From Bursaphelenchus xylophilus (taxonomy: Eukaryota; Nematoda; Chromadorea; Rhabditida; Aphelenchoididae), in assembly GCA_904066235.2 (NCBI GenBank), contig CAJFCV020000006.1, positions 5,332,001 to 5,396,000 of the forward strand: a DNA stretch of 64,000 bases. Reading direction: 5' to 3'. Below the pieces are notes generated by a model. That model did not search any database and was not told where the DNA came from. It worked only from the letters and a program-made list of their open reading frames with translations. A program made the position numbers and the translations under genes. Positions 23,901-34,949 of this stretch are shown here, in pieces. The stretch's first letter is position 1; every line of letters starts with the position of its first letter.

Positions 23901-24805
23901 TCGATAAGCCCTCTATTAGTCTATAGGTATGTTGAACTAAGGAGGGATCTGAGCTAGGAAATAATCGACTTCAAACTTTTGCAAGAAAATGGTCATAACA
24001 TATTATACAACCTAATAAATACCCCAGTTTTTAATCTCGCCAATTGAATCCTTGGCGGAACGTTGGCAATACGTAGTGGATACCGACGGTGGATGTTATG
24101 TTTGGTTTCCCGTTACAACTGTCAAAATAAATTTGTTTGGAAAAAAACAAGAAAAAGGGGAAAACTTTCGTCCCAACCTAATAGAATTCTACAGTTGTTG
24201 GTAATACTGTATTAAGCAATGGGAGTTTCCGGTCTTACTGCAACATTATTTATCTTACTGTAATCGCTGATTAATTGCTGAGCTCTTACTGCGGTAGTGC
24301 ATCCACATCCTCCTCCGTTGTCTCGCAAATACCAAACAAAATGGGCCTGGCCGGTGGCTAAAGGCAAAGATTCGAATTACCCTCAATTTTTCTTTTTTTT
24401 TACGCAGATCTTGGCAAAAAAATGATTTTTCTGAGATTTTCTAATTACCAATGAAGCTATTTCTTTGGAAAAATAAACTATATTTTTAGGTCAGAAGTTG
24501 GAAATTGACCATTTTTTGACCTAGTGTAATATAAAATGATTCTTACTCTGAGCTTCTTCAGTTCCCAATACATAACTCCTGATCCCCGAATAGCCAATAC
24601 AAGTTGAATTGAGATCATAATAGATCGCGATTATCTTCTGATTACTCCCAATCTGAGCGCACTCTTCCAGCGATGTTACAGTAATCTTCTCGACCACTCC
24701 AGTCGCCACAGGCACAAATCTGGTGGGAAGTTGGCGAAAAGAAGAGGTGAAAACAATTTTTAGGTTATAAAGTAGTACTATTACTAGAAAATATACAGTA
24801 ATCAT
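20928..24805 (-). CDS. Secreted C-type-lectin-like protein, copy A, with transposons in intron 2
   Basis: Six exons (24805-24547, 24357-24259, 21757-21599, 21449-21246, 21179-21033, 20995-20928) join in phase to 311 residues. There is a signal peptide (MITVYFLVIVLLYN), then a Cys-containing domain resembling the nematode PAN_3/CW type (EECAQIGSNQKI...STCIGYSG). A Gly/Cys stretch (RDNGGGCGCTTAVRAQ) follows. The C-terminal C-type-lectin-like fold has IWYCLAII, a conserved NGTPVKIVH and a Trp/Gly core (GLWFNGTSYVYYDN...WDTGRP). Every intron follows the first codon base, and exons 1, 2, 4 and 6 are identical in length to those of the paralogue at 28749-30177. Intron 2 is about 2.5 kb because a mariner-type element with a second element inside it sits there. 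All exons remain open, so the gene appears intact. Confidence 0.8.
21767..24181 (+). mobile_element. Decayed mariner-type DNA transposon (outer element)
   Basis: The ends are inverted repeats of about 27 bases beginning TTAGGTTGGGACGAAAG and are flanked by TA on both sides (21765-21766 and 24182-24183), the mariner target duplication. The plus strand between 21956 and 22800 keeps transposase fragments broken by stops and frame changes: a helix-turn-helix part near SHTTIMDHLHRLGKVWK, and HDNA and APSDYHLIRSL, which carry the second and third catalytic aspartates of the mariner DD34D triad. Without the nested insertion (22805-24015) the element is about 1.2 kb, normal for mariner. It lies antisense in intron 2 of the lectin-like gene. 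It is not capable of making an active transposase. Confidence 0.88.
22805..24015. mobile_element. Second mariner-like element nested in the first
   Basis: A 1211 bp segment is bounded by inverted repeats of 27 bases with one mismatch, beginning TTAGGTTGTATAATA, and flanked by TA (22803-22804 and 24016-24017). The terminal TTAGGTTG matches the outer element, but the inner part of the repeat differs, so it is a separate family. I could not recognise a transposase reading frame on either strand, so it is either very old or non-autonomous. It must have inserted after the outer element. Confidence 0.78.
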
Positions 24806-25090
24806 AGGTTACCGTAATACGACAATAAAGTAGATGTACCCAAAGTTAAGGTTAAAAAAAATTAGAGAATATCCGGGTCTAAATTTCGGTCGCCAGATCC
24901 CATGGATACCACGGGAAGACTGTATTAAACTCCGCTTCGGACAATTTATGGCTCTTTTTTATTGCGGATAAGAATGCATAATATGGATGACAGAGGACTC
25001 ATGCGGAATAAATTTACAAACGGTAGTTTAATCTTTCGATCAAAAATTCATTTGGCCACACAAACCGTGCACTTTCGCAAACAAACATAT

Positions 25091-25446
25091 GCACTGTGCC
25101 GTTCCTTGGAGTCTTGAAAGTTCCTTTTTTCGCACCGTGCAATTTCCAAACCACCGCCCAGTGGAAGCTTTCACTGTCTGTTTGATTGACTTTTTTGCAC
25201 AGTGCGGAGATTTTCTGGGTTGCACAGTGCAGCTTTCTTTTGTGCTTTTTTGTCGTGAATTGTCAGCGGCAAAATTGTCATCCAAACGCATTGTGCAAAC
25301 AGAGATTCGTTCCGGGTTTCTCGCACAGTGCAAAAGGTTTTTCAGATCGCTTTGAAAGTCTTGATTGCACGGTGCAGTGGCTCATTCTTTTGGTTTGCAC
25401 AGTGCATCAAAATAAACGAAAAGAAATTTACGGCTTTCCACTGTGC
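25091..25446. repeat. Cluster of nine GCAC(N)GTGC-type palindromes
   Basis: Copies of GCACAGTGC/GCACTGTGC or one-base variants occur at about 25091, 25132, 25197, 25222, 25288, 25323, 25367, 25397 and 25438, at irregular intervals of 25-66 bases. Each is a near-perfect palindrome and several are preceded by a T-run (TTTTTTGCACAGTGC). The flanking sequence is not repeated. Overlapping frames on both strands have no domain and are shadows of the repeated word. The cluster ends 140 bases upstream of the start of the Lys-rich gene at 25587. It may be a protein-binding array; that is inference. Confidence 0.7.
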
Positions 25447-25586
25447 GAAACGAAAAAGGGCAAACGTGGAGAAAATTGAGATTTCATGCAAACCTCAAAA
25501 AGTTCAAAAATGAAAGTATTTTCACGTCAAATCAAACTCTTCACAAGATTCCGAAGCGGTTGTCGCATCGTTTTGATTGTGAAGAA

Positions 25587-26157
25587 ATGTCTGTAAGTCG
25601 TCTTTTGTCTAAAATAAGGCCTTTAGACCATCAAAGCCAAGAAAAAGGGGAGAGCCAGTAATGCGGCCGAGACTGGAAAGGAGCGCAAATCCTCCAAACC
25701 CCGGACTTCGGTAGCCCGTCGCAAGAGTTCTGCTGGGAAAATTGGAGTGGAAAAGGCCAAGGAGAGCAAGGTGAACACAGTTTCTGGTAAAATAATTGAA
25801 TTCTATTACAGCCTGCGGTCAAGCAGATTGCCAGTTGCCCTAAAAAGATCTCTCCAACGCCGGCGAAGGTAGGTTTTATCGAATTTTGCATTGTTTTGGA
25901 CTACTTTTTGCTTAATTCTTAATTTTTAGCCGCCCAAACCAGAAGTGAAGCCAGAAAAGAAGAAGCCAGCGTCCCCAAAGAAGCCGGGGTCTCCCAAGAA
26001 GTCCGTGGAAGCGAAGACGAGTACCGAGAAGAAGAACAGCGAGCTCTCGGAGCCCTTGGACACCTCTCAGAACATCAAGTCCCTGAGCAGAGACGAGACT
26101 CCCTCGGATGGCCTCAGGCTCAGACCCAAGGAAGAGGGCCCGGTCCCGGAACTCTAG
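25587..26157 (+). CDS. Small Lys/Pro/Ser-rich basic protein
   Basis: Four exons (25587-25592, 25627-25770, 25812-25868, 25930-26157) give 144 residues; the first exon codes only for Met-Ser. The protein is strongly basic, with low-complexity tracts such as KKPASPKKPGSPKKSVEAK and Ser/Thr sites next to Lys-Pro. The C-terminus turns acidic (KEEGPVPEL). The composition resembles histone H1-like or other chromatin- or microtubule-binding tails, but no globular domain is visible, so no function is assigned. The palindrome cluster at 25091-25446 lies directly upstream. Splice phases are all consistent. Confidence 0.62.
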
Positions 26158-26613
26158 GACGGCTGCAAATCAAATTTGCTGATGATTCCACGTTTTTATA
26201 ACGAATAAAAAATTTTTTTGTAAGGTGATGCGACATTTTCTTTGAAGTCTCATTTCCGGTGGCGCGACAGTCAGATTGTCTTCCAATTTTCCATATTTTA
26301 TTTATCTAGGACGTGCATTAACTCCTCAAAATCTCAGGCTGTGATTTGCAAGGACAGCCAAAGAAATTGTTTTGTTGGAGAGTGTATGGAAAATGAGGAG
26401 AGGCGGCCAGAGAAAAAATCACTCAAATCCGGTAGAATTTGATTTTCTGCCTAAAAATTGCTGCATTTTGAATTTTTTGAAAAGTTTATGTAAAAGAAAG
26501 CGTTTTTTGTGATACTTTTTGATACCAAAATCATTATGCAATCTCTTTTTTAAACCGTTTTTTCTTTATTTTGTCATCAAAATTTCAATTTTACTGTCAT
26601 CTTGCCTACTCCA

Positions 26614-28644
26614 ATGTCCGGTCGTTTCCTCTTTATTTTTTCCCTTTTTCCCTTAATTTTTTCACGCAATTTTCAAGCAGTTCGATTGGATACCGAGTGT
26701 AATATCAGGGTTAAAGACGCTTCTTCCTCTCCTGTAGATGGGTAAATTGGCATTTAAAGTCATCATAAGCGTCTATATTGTACTTGGTGTCAAAGAAAAT
26801 TTATTTTCAGAGACTGCCGCGATGCCAAAGTGACTTTTATTAACCATGGGCGTTACACGAACACCTGGCTGATTGTCAAAATAACAGGCCCGACCAGTAT
26901 TGTCTACGGAACGGTCAATTTCGACAAGTTCAGACCGGGAAAAGTGCGGATGGACAAGATGGATCTTGCACATGGTCAGTTGATTTTTTTAAACTGTTAT
27001 TTTATTTTTATTTCTAGCCTTAGGCGACTGCAGATTCGATCCCAAATTCTTTACATTTTTTGTGGACGAGTCGACGCTTTACCTTCTGGTTAAGTGTGGA
27101 GAGTCCTACGGTCTTCTGAGGAGTTTTATTTTCAAAAAATTCATCATCCACACCGTCGGCCGGCCAATAATTCCAGTTCAGTTTCGAAAAACGGGACTTA
27201 TTCTTGGAATTGGACTTCCATATGGGCCAGAACAAGTGTGAGTTGAAGACTTCTTGAAAACAAAATATTTTCTATCGGTCTGTCGGGAAAATAACGGCGG
27301 ATCGTCGCGCTTCGGAATCGCTCATCATCGCTTTGCGACTGCAAGCCGCGACTTGGGATTTGGTGCGCGATACCGGCGAGGCGAGACATTTTGCTGCGAC
27401 GATCCGCCGTTATTTTTCCGACAGACTGATAAAGTACGCAAAAATGATGACAATTCTTAATTTAGCGAGTTTGGCAAGAAGGAGACGTATTTGTTGACGG
27501 CAATTTCCGGAGGAGAGCCAACCGATGTGACCTTTCTGCACGATCTGAATCAACCAGTCGAAGAACCGGAGTAAGTCGGAGATTAAGGAGAAATTGTGGG
27601 CTATTCAAATTAATGATGGGTAAAAAAGATTTTTGATTTAATAATTACCTGATCGTCTCGCTTTAAGAATGCTGACTTATAGGTTTGGAGCAGCAGAAGA
27701 TGACTTTAATTTTGGTTTATTGTAACATGATATTTTGATCTCAGGATAAACTTGAAGAGGATAAAATAAAGTAGCTAGCGAGAGCGGGCCAAAACGGGTC
27801 GATAATATATGATATGTATTTATATTCCAGCGAGTTCTTTCGATTGGAAGGAGATGCACACCAACTTGTGAATATTGTTGAGCTTGACGGAGGGCAACAA
27901 CTGCCAGTTGTATCTTTTAAAAAGGACCAACAGACCCTCTTCAAATGGGCCAAGGGAAAAACACGTAAGATCATGTTTTATATATTTTTTTGTGCCCCGA
28001 GATACATATATGTATACGTACACTGACCTAAGATCTATCTACATTTACAGTCTGTGAGCCCATCAAACATCAGGGTGCTGACTATTCCATTTATGGATGT
28101 ATGAATGTCAGAGCGGCAGCTGAAACTGAGACTGTCGAGTCCTTCAGATGGGTCAACGATCTCGACGATTTGGGATTCGAGTTTCTGGGAAGAGGTTCGG
28201 TAAGAAAATGAGGTCATTAAAGCACATCTTTAATCATAATTTAATGTTATTTTATAGGACCTATCCATCTACAAGAAACGAGACATCATCAATTGCAAAA
28301 AATCCAGTCAGCGGTGAGAAATCAGGATCAAGTTTTAGAAGTTTTTATTTAGAAAAAACAACTTTATCACCCTGTTTTTCTTCACAATCACCTTCGAAAT
28401 GTGGAATTTTACGGTTGTGATTACGTTATTTTACTGCGGCAGATCGATCCATAAGAGGAAACAGGCCAAAAGACGTAAGAAATTTATAGTTCCGGCCAGT
28501 CAAATCTTTTGTCGATTAATTTTTGATGACATTTTAGGTGCCCAACGAGTCAAAAAAGCTGCGAAAAGAGCCCGAGAACGGAGGGAAAGACAAAAAATGT
28601 ATGAGCAAAGCGACAAAGAGACCGAAATGATGCCACCGGAATAA
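26614..28644 (+). CDS. Single-pass membrane protein of unknown family
   Basis: Nine exons (26614-26741, 26811-26974, 27018-27237, 27466-27570, 27831-27964, 28051-28199, 28258-28313, 28353-28474, 28538-28644) join in phase to 394 residues. A signal peptide (FLFIFSLFPLIFS) is followed by about 300 residues of probable extracellular region with sparse cysteines. A transmembrane helix (FITLFFFTITFEMW...VVITLFYC) comes next. The short cytoplasmic tail is very basic (KRKQAKRR...RARERRERQ). No family recognised. The third intron contains a MITE-like hairpin element, which makes it about three times longer than most of the others. Confidence 0.7.
27273..27430. mobile_element. MITE-like hairpin element in an intron
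   Basis: An approximately 158 bp segment has terminal inverted repeats of about 36 bases with two mismatches. The left arm starts TATCGGTCTGTCGGG and the right arm, read in reverse complement, starts TATCAGTCTGTCGGA; both continue through AATAACGGCGGATCGTCGC. It carries no coding capacity. It is GC-richer than the surrounding intron (27238-27465), and without it that intron would be about 70 bases. Target duplication is unclear; at most a short AT pair. Confidence 0.72.
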
Positions 28645-28748
28645 GATTATGATCGCTGAGCGGATAAATCTCATTTACAATTTAATCTTTTTATACAGTA
28701 ATTCAAGAAATATTCAAAAGTGGGTAATAATTACATATAATCAACTGC

Positions 28749-30177
28749 CTATGACTTCTTGTCGACCTTAGTTAGGCAGTTTATGACATTTTTGTTCGTC
28801 GCCACGTCTTGTAATGCTGAAAGGAATGCAAATTGGATTCAACTTTTTGTTTAAAAGTGGTCCCTAACATAATGTAAAATGATGCCTTACAGAGGTTCAC
28901 CCTGTCAACCGTGACCATACGGAGGTGCGCTGAAGTTGGATACCCAGAGTCCCAGAGGATGTCATTCGGGAGGGTTGAGTTGTCGTAGTAAACATACTGG
29001 CTTCCGTTGTAATAGATTCCAGCAATGGCAGCAGTACCCGTGTGAACTAAAGTTATATAAATTTAATGAAACTTTTTGAGGCAAAAAAATACGGTATATT
29101 AAAATGAAATATAAACTATAATTCTTAGTTCAAACTACAAAAATTATATTGTACTTGGCCTTACATGAAATCAGCCCATAAACCAAGGGATGAACGATTT
29201 TGACTGGAGTCCCGTTGGTCTGGAATTTTGCACAGGCGTTGTCTCTGATCAGAGTATAGTCGGAGCCGCTCGGAGAAATGATTGCGAAGCAATACCAGAT
29301 GTTATTGTAGACAACAGCCGGTGAAGGAGTGACCTCAGAGCAATCGTAATTCACTGATTCGGATATTTCTGGAAAGAGAAATTAAGCTTATCCTTCTTGG
29401 AGGCGACCTTCTTGGAGGTCAGTTAGACTTCTACAAATAACCTTTTTAAACATAAATTTTGCATTGTTAAATGATAATCATAAATGGGCCACTAAAGAAA
29501 TTCACATTCTACAAACAGCATAATCTGTAACATACGTGCCCGGGTCATTGTATAAATGGTATCATTTTTGGTCGCTCCGATGGTATAATACGCGAGTTTG
29601 GTCCCAAAAATACCCGTATTCTGGGCACTGCTCTTCCCAGTGCAATACCCGCTTACTGGATCATAGGCCAGTCCCCATCCATTGTAACAAGTGTAATTTC
29701 CATAAGCTGAATGATCATTTATATCATCCATGACGTCATACCAAAACCTACTGAATTCATTGAGCAATTTTTGAGCGCGCACTGCGTCTGCGCATCCACA
29801 GCCTCCTCCAGTGTCCCGGAGATACCACGCGAAGGCGTTCGTGCCATTAGCTGAAATTTCATACAAAAATTTTATATTATTGTAGCTATTAATATCACTA
29901 AATTGAAAAAAGTCCCACTTTGAGCGACAACAGTGCCGAAATGATAACTCAGGACTCCATTATATCCCATACACGTCCCATTTTTGTAATAAACTATGGC
30001 CACAATCACAGCATTCTCTCCGATTGAACCACATTCTTCCGGCGAAGTTGCAGTAGTCTGATTGATCAAGGTTCGAGGCCATGGGACGAATCTAGCCGGC
30101 AATTGTCGGAAATAATACGAAGCTGAATCCACATTGTGATAAAGAGCGAACATAAAGGTCCAATAAAATAGGATCAT
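28749..30177 (-). CDS. Secreted C-type-lectin-like protein, copy B
   Basis: Six exons (30177-29919, 29850-29752, 29706-29536, 29368-29165, 29046-28891, 28816-28749) give 318 residues. The domain order is that of the paralogue at 20928-24805: signal peptide (MILFYWTFMFALYH), a CW/PAN_3-like part (TSPEECGSIGENAVIV...GTCMGYNG), the RDTGGGCGC stretch and a C-type-lectin-like domain (IWYCFAII, NGTPVKIVH, YYNGSQYVYYDN, WDSGYP). Exons 1, 2, 4 and 6 have exactly the same lengths as in copy A. Intron 2 is only about 45 bases here, against 2.5 kb in A. The start at 30177 is preferred to the upstream in-frame ATG at 30303 because it begins with the signal peptide. Such lectin-like proteins in nematodes are often secreted from gut or hypodermis; ligand unknown. 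Confidence 0.8.
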
Positions 30178-30559
30178 CGGGCACAAATTGCCATGGATAA
30201 TACAAAAAATGCACAAAGTACTGTAAAGTAGACCAAAAGGAACGCGACTAGAGGGAGGAGAGTGATTCCACAAAAGTTGCCGACTCAAAATCCATGGATA
30301 CAACTGGAATATGCGAGAGAATCCGGGGGATTTGTTTCTTTTTCGGATACTCGAATTGAATTTATTGTCCTCTTGTTTGAGATGATAAATATTCCAGTGA
30401 TCCCGACAACAAATTGTGGCACACGTGTTCCAAAGCTCAAAAAAAGTTCAAGGGCACATGAATACAGTTCGAAACGTAAAGAAAGTGATCCGATCTCTGA
30501 GAATTTTTACATTTTAATACAAATTCAACAAAATTGTACAGTACCCGTTAGTATGTATA
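30178..30559. other. Intergenic region between two minus-strand genes
   Basis: Upstream region of lectin-like copy B and 3' flank of the next gene. A plus-strand frame (30262-30708) overlaps the neighbouring gene's last exon and shows no domain; treated as a shadow. Nothing else seen. Confidence 0.5.
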
Positions 30560-32867
30560 TCATATGTCGTCCTCGTCGTATTCATCAAAATCTCCACATC
30601 CAAATTCGCCCTCATCAGCATCAAAGTCTAGGACTTTTGGCAGTTTCAGCGCCTCTTTATTATCTGCATTTTCATTCATTTCTGTTTGAAATTCTGGGTT
30701 ATATTTAGCCTCCCAAGCTTCATCGGCCTTCTTTACCGTCTTCAGGATGATTTTCGATAACAAATGATCTTCAGACTTGGCTTCTTTGACTAGATTTAAC
30801 TTGGACAATTCAGAAGTCATGGGGATGTCATCTTCGTCAAAGATATCTTCGAGTTCATTGATGACTGGGGGTTCCTCTCTTAGAATCTGCATCCATCGAT
30901 CTTGTTTTGCCATTATCCGGCCATTTATGGTTGATCGGTCAGTCTGAAACAAAAAAATTCAAAATTTTGCCAGATTCTCTTCGATTCAAAATCCTTCACC
31001 GTTTTAAAAATTACTAGTCATCTCTTACCTTCATGAAGTCCTCTTTCTCCATGACCAATTCATGACTTAATTCTTCAGCCAATTGCTTCAGATTGGAGTG
31101 TTCGTTCACAAATATCTTCACATCCCTCACGCATTGATCTCTTTGTTCTCTGTCGTTCACAATATTCAAATATTTCTGGCTATCTTGATCCACTCCACTC
31201 ACAATTATATTATTCATCCAGATCTGACCATTGTCCTGTTGACTGAAGACGATTCCTCTTTTTTGGTCGAGCATTTCACAATAAAAGGCCCTTGGGACTT
31301 TAGGGATTTCATCCACCTCGGCTTCTGTCAATGCTGGACTAGTGGTAAAGTTCTGTCTGCAATAATTGACAACGTTTTGTGGTGGAGGGACCATTACATT
31401 TGGGCCCATCGAAGACCAAATCTGCTCTTTTTCGTTCAATCCAATGGCCCAATGGGAGATTCCTGGCCGGATAAAGTTGTTCCGGACAATGTAATCGTAA
31501 ATAGTGATGTTTGAAGACTCATCTCGGAAAGGGCCCATCTAAAAATTGTAAATTTTTATAATCATCAGGTACCTAATAAAAATACGTCAAATTTTTAGCT
31601 CACAATTTGCGTATAATCCCCTCCATTCATATCGAAATGGCTCATAGAAACCACGGTTCTTCCGGGCATTCGTCTGTCAAAAGCGTGGATCTGTTGGAAG
31701 CTGGTCACCAAAAAGATTTCTGTACATGACTCCACTGGCAAAAGATGATAAATGCACTCGCGACTATTGATAAATTCCACTTGTTCCTCACTGAATTGCA
31801 AAATAGACTTCTCAGCGTTCAGTTCGAGACTAAAAATGGGTTCCACATTCTTTTGGCCAACGCGGAAATCGGTTTGGAAGACTTTGTTCTTAGTGGCAAG
31901 GAGAATTTCGGCTGGGCAATCAGTGGGAGCAATCTGAAATTAATCTAATCATATTTAAACGGACATTTTGAAAAGAAGGATGCGGAAAAAATTAAACTTG
32001 AAAGTTCAAAAAACACCAAAATTATATTGTACTTGCCTTTCTGATTGGCTCTTCTGTTTTTACTCTAGTGAAATTCGAGTTCGCTGCAACTTCACCGAAG
32101 AAAACCTTGTCCCGTGCATCGATGATCGCAATCTCATTCATATACGGAATCTTACAGTATGACTTTATTCGATAATTCAGAACATCCGCTACCTAAAGCA
32201 ATATAATTTATAACTGAAGACCAAAAACAGCAAAGAGTACTGGTGCTCTCTTACCTCAATTTCCTCTTCGCCCATACAATTTGCCAGTCTAAGGCCATTC
32301 ACATCCCTTATAAAGAAGAAATCTTTGTTTTCTTTGCCAAACGATCCAAATTCAATTGGCTGATGAGGTAACTTTAATCTTTTTACTGGCTCCATCTCAC
32401 CAACATGTAGAAATCTAACCATCTTACGGGTCTTCTTTGACAACTTGTATGTCAAATTATATTCCAGCAACATATTTGAGGTTGAATTGTCATCAACTGT
32501 CCATAGTTTGATCACATTTTGGTCCTAAAAAGTAACAAAAACGTCAAAAAGTACTTACAACTTCTTTCTGAGTAAATAACAGGTTACGATTCTGATCATC
32601 AAACTGTTTTTCGGTTTCAGGAAGTTGTCGGATCAATCGTTTTAGTCGATGAATATAATCTTCTGATTTGATTTGCAATATTGGAACAGGTAATCCCAGA
32701 GGATAAGGGAATAATAAAGGCTTCCTTCTGAAGAGAGCGTTGTTATGTTGAGGTATGAATGGGAATCCGAGATCTTCTGGGTCCGCCGCTGGGATTATCC
32801 CGCCATAAAGTTGACTGGCGACCGCTGAAAGGCCTGTGTAAGGCGGTTTTGGTTGGAGGTAGGACAT
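30560..32867 (-). CDS. Beta-propeller-like protein, possibly RNA polymerase I factor (TAF1C-like)
   Basis: Six exons (32867-32559, 32524-32255, 32192-32037, 31933-31604, 31538-31029, 30943-30560) give 652 residues, all joins in phase 0. The intron after 32037 has a GC donor (AAAG|GCAAGT). The middle of the protein has repeated beta segments with WD-type spacing, for example NVIKLWTVDDNS and EIFLVTSFQQIHAFDRRMPG. The latter resembles the line found in TAF1C-type propellers (hydrophobic strand, then D-R-x-P-G). The last 130 residues are acidic and end in a run of Asp/Glu. No signal peptide or membrane segment. A nuclear role is likely but the TAF1C suggestion is weak and based on one motif and the acidic tail. 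Confidence 0.6.
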
Positions 32868-33034
32868 CCCCTGAGATCATCTATCTAAACACAAAAAGAC
32901 AAAGGTAAAAACAGGCATCTTCCTAAAATCTTGTCAAGTACCACATGTTATACTACATATTAATCGAAAAAATAATTAAATTTCGCAATTTATTCAACAA
33001 AAACATCCTAATTTAACAACTTTGTCTCGAGTTT

Positions 33035-34616
33035 CTAGTATAACAACAGATTGGCTATCTTCTTAAAGGTATCCACGTTCACATTCGCCAACTTCTCCAG
33101 GTTCTGATCGTGTCTTGTTGGCTCGTACAGGGGCAGAGCTGGAAAAAATTAAAAAATATATCGATACCCAAACGTATATTCAAATTGGGCAAGGAATAAA
33201 AGCTACCTTTCTCAAGCCAGACCATGTTTTTAACACCTTCCGTGTTATTCAAATCCAGATTATTCAGTTGAACCACAACTAAATCAACATTCCCTCGATC
33301 CAACTGAATGGCCTTGCCCACGATCGGTGTCTTCAATTCTTTTTGTAGACCATTTCGTTGAGATTGAGCCAAAGCCAAGGTAAAAGCATACATAATAGCT
33401 GAAGCCGCGTTTTGGTCACTAAAAATGGAACACATTATTATTAACCATGACATAAAACACTTCTTTCGTCGACTGATCACTCAGAACCATTATAAAAAGA
33501 AAGAACTTCTGACAAAGTCTAAACTTTCTATCAACAATAATTCTCAACACTCACGTCGTCCATGGATACTTTTGTCTGAGGGGTTGCGACAAAAATACAC
33601 TATCCAAATGAAGATTGAGCAAATTCCTTGGAACCACAACGGTATCATTGTAGATATTAGTCTTCTTCAAATCAATCAATGGAGAGATTGGATATACGTC
33701 AGGGATCGCTTCGGATTTTGTAGCTTCAACTGCACTTTCATTCGCCAAAATTGGAACTGGACTCGTCCTTTGGATCAAAGTGGGTGCAATCAAACGGAAA
33801 ACAGCTGGAAACTCGGCTCCAAAGAGATCAGCGGGCAAGTAGGCACTTAGCGATTGGTTGTAATCGGCTCTAAACGCAAAACTTATAATGTACTAGATCA
33901 CTTACACATTGTCCTCAATAAAGTGACCTTTCGGTGAGCGAAGAGCAATCTGACGGTAGTATTGAGCCAATATCAGCTGACTAAAAAAATTTAGAGATTA
34001 AATTCATCTTACACTTCATGAGATATTTTACCTTCTCCTTTCAACGGGAGTTCCATGAAGTCTCTGTCCCTGCACCCAGAAAATAATCGGATCATGCCAC
34101 TTCTCTAACGGCTCTAGAGTTGGGTCATATCTCTCTCCACACATTATTCCATCTTTCACGATCTCTTCCAGATTCTCCGGAAATACCATCTTATCCTTCA
34201 GCAATATTTCTGGAAACGGCTGAGGCTTCGTAGATCCAATCAATGCGCACGCTTGGTCAACACCGTCACAAAATGGAGCTTCATTCTCAAACACGAAAGC
34301 CTTGTGAGCCTTATAGAGAGGATGCTCCTAAAATACAAAGTCTCATTGGTGTCAGAAGAAATCTAAAAATAATAAATCAAATGCTCACCTGAATGGACGG
34401 CTTCTTAAACGCTGGATGATCCACTTCAAAGGTCTCTTTCGGCGAGAGGAAGTGAGGATCGGTTGGATCGTGCACTTCTACTCCCATTTCTTGCAGGTTT
34501 TTGTGAACAAAAAAAGGTGCCATGTTTCTTTTGTTCCTAGCCGTCAACATCTGCCTGAACAATAACGTGTTCACCTTCCCCCATTGCTTCAGCGCTTTAT
34601 ACTTGCGATAGACCAT
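33035..34616 (-). CDS. mrpl-37: Mitochondrial large-subunit ribosomal protein mL37
   Basis: Six exons (34616-34389, 34327-34032, 33980-33906, 33869-33555, 33418-33207, 33138-33035) give 409 residues, the usual length for mL37. Family features visible are DQACALIGSTKPQPFP near the first third, the D-V-Y-P-I-S-P segment, and VVVQLNNLDLNNTEGVKNMV near the end, all typical of the mL37/mS30 family. The basic N-terminus suits mitochondrial import. The frame is open upstream to 34802, so a longer start is possible, but the upstream 190 bases contain an inverted repeat and look non-coding. It sits tail-to-head with the propeller gene on the same strand. Confidence 0.7.
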
Positions 34617-34949
34617 CTTACCTTGGCCTCGAAAACAATTCTCGAGATTTTTGCAAATGAAAAATAATTTTAGAGAAAGACTTGACGCACGTGGAATGTG
34701 TCGACTGTTGCTCTCTAGATCATGGCCAGGGGAAACCCGGCGCGAAAACATTGAATACCAAACGCCCGGTGGCCACCCCTGGTCATGGCCATGGTGCACC
34801 ATATTCGAAAAGAGGTATAGAATGAAAGGGTGTGTTGTTAGATCAAAATTTTATGTTATTATTTACTTTTTTCGAGCATTAATAAATAATTTACAATTAA
34901 ATTCACAAATTTAAAGCGATTGGAATTGCAGATTTGTGTGGAATTCATT
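34617..34949. other. Divergent promoter region between mL37 and the PARP-like gene
   Basis: The two flanking genes diverge from here. A GC-rich imperfect inverted repeat lies at about 34720-34795: ATGGCCAGGGG on one arm and, in reverse complement, ATGACCAGGGG on the other, both followed by a CCGGG-type word. The right half is AT-rich. No gene seen. Confidence 0.4.

Noticed and set aside
20928..24805. Lectin-like copy A disrupted by transposon insertion
   Set aside because: A donor (TACA|GTAAGA) and acceptor (ATTACAG|CA) flank the insertion and join in the same phase as in copy B, so the insertion is intronic.
25091..25446. CRISPR-like array
   Set aside because: Repeats are only nine bases, palindromic, unevenly spaced, and in a eukaryotic genome.
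25089..25513. Overlapping reading frames of 60-97 codons on both strands across the palindrome cluster
   Set aside because: They arise from the repeated GCACAGTGC word, which lacks stops in several frames; there is no domain, signal peptide or splice structure.
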